This document shows, in pieces, positions 5,538 through 8,177 of a stretch of DNA of 8,177 bases (positions within the stretch are counted from its first letter, which is position 1; every line of letters starts with the position of its first letter). The stretch comes from Phycisphaerales bacterium (GTDB lineage: Bacteria; Planctomycetota; Phycisphaerae; Phycisphaerales; UBA1924). The notes beneath the pieces are model-generated. The model had not been told where the DNA came from. It did not search any database and saw only the letters and a list, made by a program, of their open reading frames with translations. The DNA is taken from contig JAJDDH010000046.1 of NCBI GenBank assembly GCA_029260415.1, positions 1-8,177 of the forward strand, in the 5' to 3' direction. A program made the position numbers and the translations under genes.

Positions 5538-5542
5538 CTCCT
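5538..5542 (-). promoter_or_regulatory. Shine-Dalgarno of the secreted dockerin-like gene
   Basis: AGGAG on the minus strand, 6 bases before the ATG at 5531. It decides the start against the longer open frame. Confidence 0.75.
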
Positions 5543-5617
5543 CTCGTTTGAACCAATACTCGAAGGACCCCAAGTGAGAGGCCCAGTTCAGAAACCCGTA
5601 CACACATGACGACCGCG

Positions 5618-5646
5618 ATAACGGACCGCGACCGTTCAAGAGTCAA
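5618..5646 (-). promoter_or_regulatory. candidate proximal promoter of the dockerin-like gene
   Basis: TTGACT (5641-5646, five of six with TTGACA), a 17-base spacer and CGTTAT (5618-5623, three of six with TATAAT). It would give a leader of about 80 bases. An 8-bp direct repeat, GACCGCGA at 5611-5618 and 5624-5631, flanks the -10 box and could be an operator. The weak -10 keeps confidence low. Confidence 0.28.
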
Positions 5647-5830
5647 TAGAAACGACGCCAAGTTCGACGTACAAGAACCCTCTCCTCGCACATCCCCTCG
5701 GAGACCGTTGCGGGCGCCCATTTGAGCAGGCTGGAGCAACGCGAGCGGGACGGCGACTTCGCCCCTTCCAGGGCGAATCCTATCAGAAACCAAAGACCCG
5801 CTGCCCCACGGAGCGCGGACCCACACGTCG

Positions 5831-5858
5831 AATATACCGGAGGGGCGTTGTGATGCAA
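5831..5858 (-). promoter_or_regulatory. candidate distal minus-strand promoter
   Basis: TATATT (5831-5836, five of six with TATAAT) preceded by TTGCAT (5853-5858, three of six) with a 16-base spacer. It has the best -10 box in the gap. It would start a transcript near 5824 and leave a leader of ~290 bases before the dockerin-like gene, or a separate small RNA. Confidence 0.28.
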
Positions 5859-6054
5859 GAGTTCACCCCACGAAAACGGAAAGATTGATACAGCCGATTT
5901 CATCCGGAAAATCACTCTCAATCGCCGAGCCAACCCAGTTTCACATTTGTGCCGAATCGGGCTGCCCGTCGTACCCCGCGAATGCGGTAGAGGGCGCTAC
6001 GCGGGCGTTCACGCCCTGGATCCGTGCCCGATAAGAAAATGGGCAAGATGGACG

Positions 6055-7263
6055 TCAGGATCGGACGTTGGCGGTGCGGGCGTCGCCCATCATTTTCGCG
6101 AACCGGTCGAAGAGCGGCCCGGCGTCGTGCGGGCCCGGGGAGGCCTCCGGGTGGTATTGCACGGCGAAGATGTCGCGATCGGGCACGCAGAAGCCCGCGA
6201 CGGTGTCGTCGTTGAGGTGGCGGTGCGTGACCTGCCCCCCCCGCTGCTCGAGGCTTTCGGCGTCGACGGCGAAGCCGTGGTTCTGGCTGGTGATCTCGAC
6301 GCGCTGGGCGGCGATGTCCAGGACGGGGTGGTTGGCGCCGCGGTGCCCGAACTTGAGCTTGTAGGTCCTGGCGCCCAGGGCGAGGGCCAGGAGCTGGTGC
6401 CCGAGGCAGATCCCGAAGGTTGGGATGCGTCGCTCGCCCTCGAAAAGCAGGGTCCGGAGGGTGCTGATGGTGTGCTCGACAGCGGCGGGGTCGCCCGGTC
6501 CGTTGGAGATGAACAGGCCGTCGGCCTGGCCTGACTCGAACAGGTCGGCGAGGGTTTGCGCGTCGGTGTCCAGGGGCATGAGTCGGACGCGGCAGCCGCG
6601 CTGGGAAAGGTGGCGGAGGATGTTGCGTTTGGCGCCGCAGTCGAGGGCGATGACGGTCAGGGGTTCACCGGGCGCCTCGTGATCGGCGGGGGCCCAGTCG
6701 CCCAGGGACTCGTTCCAGGCGTGGTCGTCGCTGGAGCCGACCTGGCTGGCGAGGTCGGCGCCCTCCATGGCGGGGCCCGAGCGGGCGAGCTGGACGAGGG
6801 CCTCGTCGGAGACTGAGGGGTCGTCGCAGAGGACGCCGGTGAGGGCGCCGTGGGTTCTGATCAGGCGGGTCAGGGCGCGGGTGTCGACGCCCTCGAGGGC
6901 GAGGACACCGGCGTCGCGGAGATAGGCGTCGAGGGAGTCGGAGGCGCGGTAGTTGGAGTGCCTGCGGGCGAGCTCGTGGACGACGAAGCCCTTGACGCTG
7001 ACGCAGGCGGACTCGAGGTCTTCGGGGTTGACGCCTGTGTTTCCGATGAGGGGGGCGGTCTCGACGAGGATCTGGCCGGTGTAGGAGGGGTCGGTGAGGG
7101 ACTCCTGGTAGCCGGCCATGGCGGTGTTGAAAACGACCTCGCCTGTGGACTGGAGGCCCTGGTTGGTCGCGCCGAAGGCGCGTCCACGGAACAACGATCC
7201 GTCGGCCAGGGCGAGGCGTCCTGTGCGGGTCGGGGCGGGCTCGGTCGGGCGTTGGGTGTTCAC
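6055..7263 (-). CDS. carA: carbamoyl-phosphate synthase small (glutaminase) subunit
   Basis: A 402-residue subunit that hydrolyses glutamine and passes ammonia to CarB, which makes carbamoyl phosphate from bicarbonate and two ATP for pyrimidine and arginine synthesis. The N-terminal CarA domain (~15-190) has [17 protein letters not shown] (45-61) and G-N-T-G-V-N-P-E-D (74-82). The class I glutamine amidotransferase domain (~201-392) has S-N-G-P-G-D-P (253-259), the nucleophile C286 in [18 protein letters not shown] (304-314) and the H371/E373 pair in Q-Y-H-P-E-A. All catalytic residues are intact and the length is normal. The start is GTG at 7263; there is no Shine-Dalgarno, but TAGACT stands 7 bases upstream, and there is no ATG upstream that would fit better. 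carB is not adjacent: the next gene on that strand is the unrelated secreted protein. priA diverges 21 bp away. Confidence 0.96.
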   Translation of the reverse strand: MNTQRPTEPAPTRTGRLALADGSLFRGRAFGATNQGLQSTGEVVFNTAMAGYQESLTDPSYTGQILVETAPLIGNTGVNPEDLESACVSVKGFVVHELARRHSNYRASDSLDAYLRDAGVLALEGVDTRALTRLIRTHGALTGVLCDDPSVSDEALVQLARSGPAMEGADLASQVGSSDDHAWNESLGDWAPADHEAPGEPLTVIALDCGAKRNILRHLSQRGCRVRLMPLDTDAQTLADLFESGQADGLFISNGPGDPAAVEHTISTLRTLLFEGERRIPTFGICLGHQLLALALGARTYKLKFGHRGANHPVLDIAAQRVEITSQNHGFAVDAESLEQRGGQVTHRHLNDDTVAGFCVPDRDIFAVQYHPEASPGPHDAGPLFDRFAKMMGDARTANVRS

Positions 7264-7284
7264 TGGGTAGAGTCTAGCGCACGG
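7264..7284. promoter_or_regulatory. carA/priA shared divergent start region with interlocked -10 hexamers
   Basis: Only 21 bp lie between the carA GTG (7263) and the priA ATG (7285). They contain the 9-bp palindrome TAGAGTCTA (7268-7276). Read on the plus strand it gives TAGAGT (7268-7273), 11 bases before the priA ATG; on the minus strand it gives TAGACT (7276-7271), 7 bases before the carA GTG. Both keep T1, A2, A4 and T6 of TATAAT. Predicted transcripts would be leaderless (carA) or have a 4-5-base leader (priA). No clear -35 box is visible on either side. Confidence 0.42.
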
Positions 7285-8177
7285 ATGAGCGACACGTTCC
7301 TTTTCCAGGGTGATGAGCGCGACCCGGCGCTTGGCGAGGGTGAGACGTACGTGCGCGTCGCGGTCGAGCGGGGGATCGACTCGGGGGACGCGGGGCTGAC
7401 GTACCGGGCGGGGCAGGTCTGCGTCGGGGACCGGGTGGAGGTCCCGCTGGGTCGGGGCGACACGAAGACGGGCGGGTTTGTGATCGAGGTGGGCGGGGCG
7501 GACCTGCTGGGCCAGATCGATCCGCGGAAGATCAAGCGGATCCTGGGCGTGAGCGGGTCTCGGTTGCCCGGGGCGCTGGTGGAGCTGGCGCGCTGGATGA
7601 GCGGGTACTACGTGTGCCCGCTGGGGATGGTGCTGGCGACGATGATGCCCGCGGCGGTGAAGGCCGGGACGGGGCGGCGGACGCGGGTGCTCGTCGAGCC
7701 ATCGGGCGGGCTGGCGGGGCTGGGCGAGCGGGTGAAGGCGGGCGAGGTTGAGGGGCTGAAGGCGACCCGGACGGTGCTGGCCGCGTGCGAGGCGCTCGAG
7801 GCGTTCGCGCCGGGGCGGTACCCGATCGACGCGAAGGAGCTGGCGCGTGAGCTGGGGGCGAGCAACGCGGGGCCGGTGAACAAACTTGTCAGCGCCGGCG
7901 TGCTGCGCGAGGTTGAGGTCAGCGTCGTGCGGGCGCCCGAGGCGTTCTGGGACGAGCGCCGGGTGGAGGCGGCCCGGCCCAGGCCCGAGCTGACGGAGGA
8001 CCAGTCACGCTGTGTGGAGGGGATCTCGGGCGCGCTCGATGCGTTCGGGGTGCACCTGCTGCGGGGGGTGACGGGCTCGGGCAAGACGGAGGTGTACCTG
8101 CGGGTGATCGAGCGGGTGCTGGAGGCGGGGAAGAGCGCGATCGTGCTGACGCCCGAGATCGCGCTGACGCCGCAGAC
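7285..8177 (+). CDS. priA: primosomal replication restart helicase PriA (3' part outside window)
   Basis: The first 297 residues of a superfamily 2 DNA helicase that recognises stalled forks and reloads the replicative helicase. The frame is open to the right edge. Residues ~25-110 follow the PriA 3'-DNA-binding domain: a [19 protein letters not shown] strand region (~42-60) and [13 protein letters not shown] near 103-115. A winged-helix-like stretch with basic residues lies at ~160-215. The helicase core begins with L-T-E-D-Q (236-240), Walker A G-V-T-G-S-G-K267-T-E (261-269) and the PriA-specific [10 protein letters not shown] (288-297) at the very end. The DEAH box, zinc-binding Cys cluster and motifs IV-VI should lie beyond the window. 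The ATG at 7285 gives the expected N-terminus; there is no Shine-Dalgarno. No frameshift is seen. Confidence 0.96.
   Translation, partial: MSDTFLFQGDERDPALGEGETYVRVAVERGIDSGDAGLTYRAGQVCVGDRVEVPLGRGDTKTGGFVIEVGGADLLGQIDPRKIKRILGVSGSRLPGALVELARWMSGYYVCPLGMVLATMMPAAVKAGTGRRTRVLVEPSGGLAGLGERVKAGEVEGLKATRTVLAACEALEAFAPGRYPIDAKELARELGASNAGPVNKLVSAGVLREVEVSVVRAPEAFWDERRVEAARPRPELTEDQSRCVEGISGALDAFGVHLLRGVTGSGKTEVYLRVIERVLEAGKSAIVLTPEIALTPQ

Larger units (their letters stand above)
5532..6054. other. 523-bp intergenic region, no convincing gene
   Basis: Visibly richer in A+T than its surroundings. It contains the two candidate minus-strand promoters listed separately and a 7-bp stem at 5758-5777 (TTCGCCC/GGGCGAA, 6-base loop). 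Next to the end of carA there are two mutually exclusive pairings: 5991-5996 with 6012-6017 (AGGGCG/CGCCCT) and 6003-6007 with 6012-6016 (GGGCG/CGCCC). None is followed by a clear U-tract, so no intrinsic terminator for carA is called. A 96-codon frame on the minus strand (5643-5933) has no family-like sequence or ribosome binding site and is not annotated. No tRNA-like fold was recognised. Confidence 0.6.

Noticed and set aside
4464..5609. Open frame of 381 codons on the plus strand
   Set aside because: Antisense to the secreted dockerin-like gene. The Gly/Val/Glu-rich product reflects the complementary codons of a Gly/Asp/Ala/Thr-rich protein.
5532..5639. 36-codon N-terminal extension of the dockerin-like protein
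   Set aside because: It would bury a clear signal peptide, and AGGAG marks the inner start at 5531.
5853..5888. 11-codon mini-ORF (M-Q-E-F-T-P-R-K-R-K-D) with GGAGG 9 bases upstream
   Set aside because: The spacing is good, but it is too short to judge without conservation, has no downstream gene on that strand to regulate, and overlaps a better minus-strand promoter candidate.
5643..5933. Possible 96-residue minus-strand protein in the intergenic gap
   Set aside because: No Shine-Dalgarno, no TANNNT at leaderless spacing before its start, and Arg/Ser/Cys-rich composition unlike a folded protein.
1..8177. CRISPR arrays, tRNA/rRNA genes, insertion sequences, prophage or attachment sites
   Set aside because: No spaced repeat series, no tRNA-like folds with CCA ends, no transposase or integrase motifs on either strand; all large frames are accounted for by chromosomal genes.

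Overview
The window is a GC-rich, gene-dense bacterial chromosome segment. I infer a planctomycete of the class Phycisphaerae. The main reason is the secreted protein at 4215-5531 (minus), which ends in two tandem ~28-residue repeats of the type C-x-A-D-[IL]-A-x-P-[VI]-G-T-x-D-F-S-D-V-I-A-F-L-T-A-F-G-G and a terminal G-C-P, a tail I associate with exported proteins of that group. Several starts without a Shine-Dalgarno sequence fit the same picture. There is no sign of a phage, transposon, CRISPR array or RNA gene.

Layout, left to right. (1) The 3' end of an anti-sigma factor of the RskA type (2-280, +). (2) A cobalamin-binding protein (316-1356, +) with the full light-sensor signature of CarH (W-H and W-x9-E-H, plus D-x-H-x2-G) but an unrecognised N-terminal half in place of a DNA-binding domain. 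(3) Convergent to it, 3-hydroxybutyryl-CoA dehydrogenase (1362-2216, -). (4) Divergent from that, a plus-strand run: small TPR protein (2303-2614), recX (2611-3093, 4-bp overlap), putative lipoprotein (3116-3667) and single-domain rhodanese (3660-4043, 8-bp overlap). (5) A bidirectional terminator (4130-4159). (6) The secreted dockerin-like protein on the minus strand. (7) A ~520-bp more A+T-rich non-coding stretch (5532-6054). (8) carA (6055-7263, -), divergent from priA (7285 to the right edge, +) with only 21 bp between the two start codons.

Two themes deserve a second look. The first is sensory: an HTH-less AdoCbl photosensor-like protein next to an anti-sigma factor gene. The second is transcriptional: four genes that begin transcription units without a convincing Shine-Dalgarno (B12 protein, TPR protein, lipoprotein, carA) carry a TANNNT hexamer 5-7 bases before the start codon, the spacing expected for leaderless mRNAs. 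The four starts with a Shine-Dalgarno or a position inside an operon lack it. At carA/priA the hexamers of both strands interlock in one 9-bp palindrome. The other genes are ordinary housekeeping functions: pyrimidine/arginine precursor synthesis, replication restart, RecA modulation and acyl-CoA metabolism.
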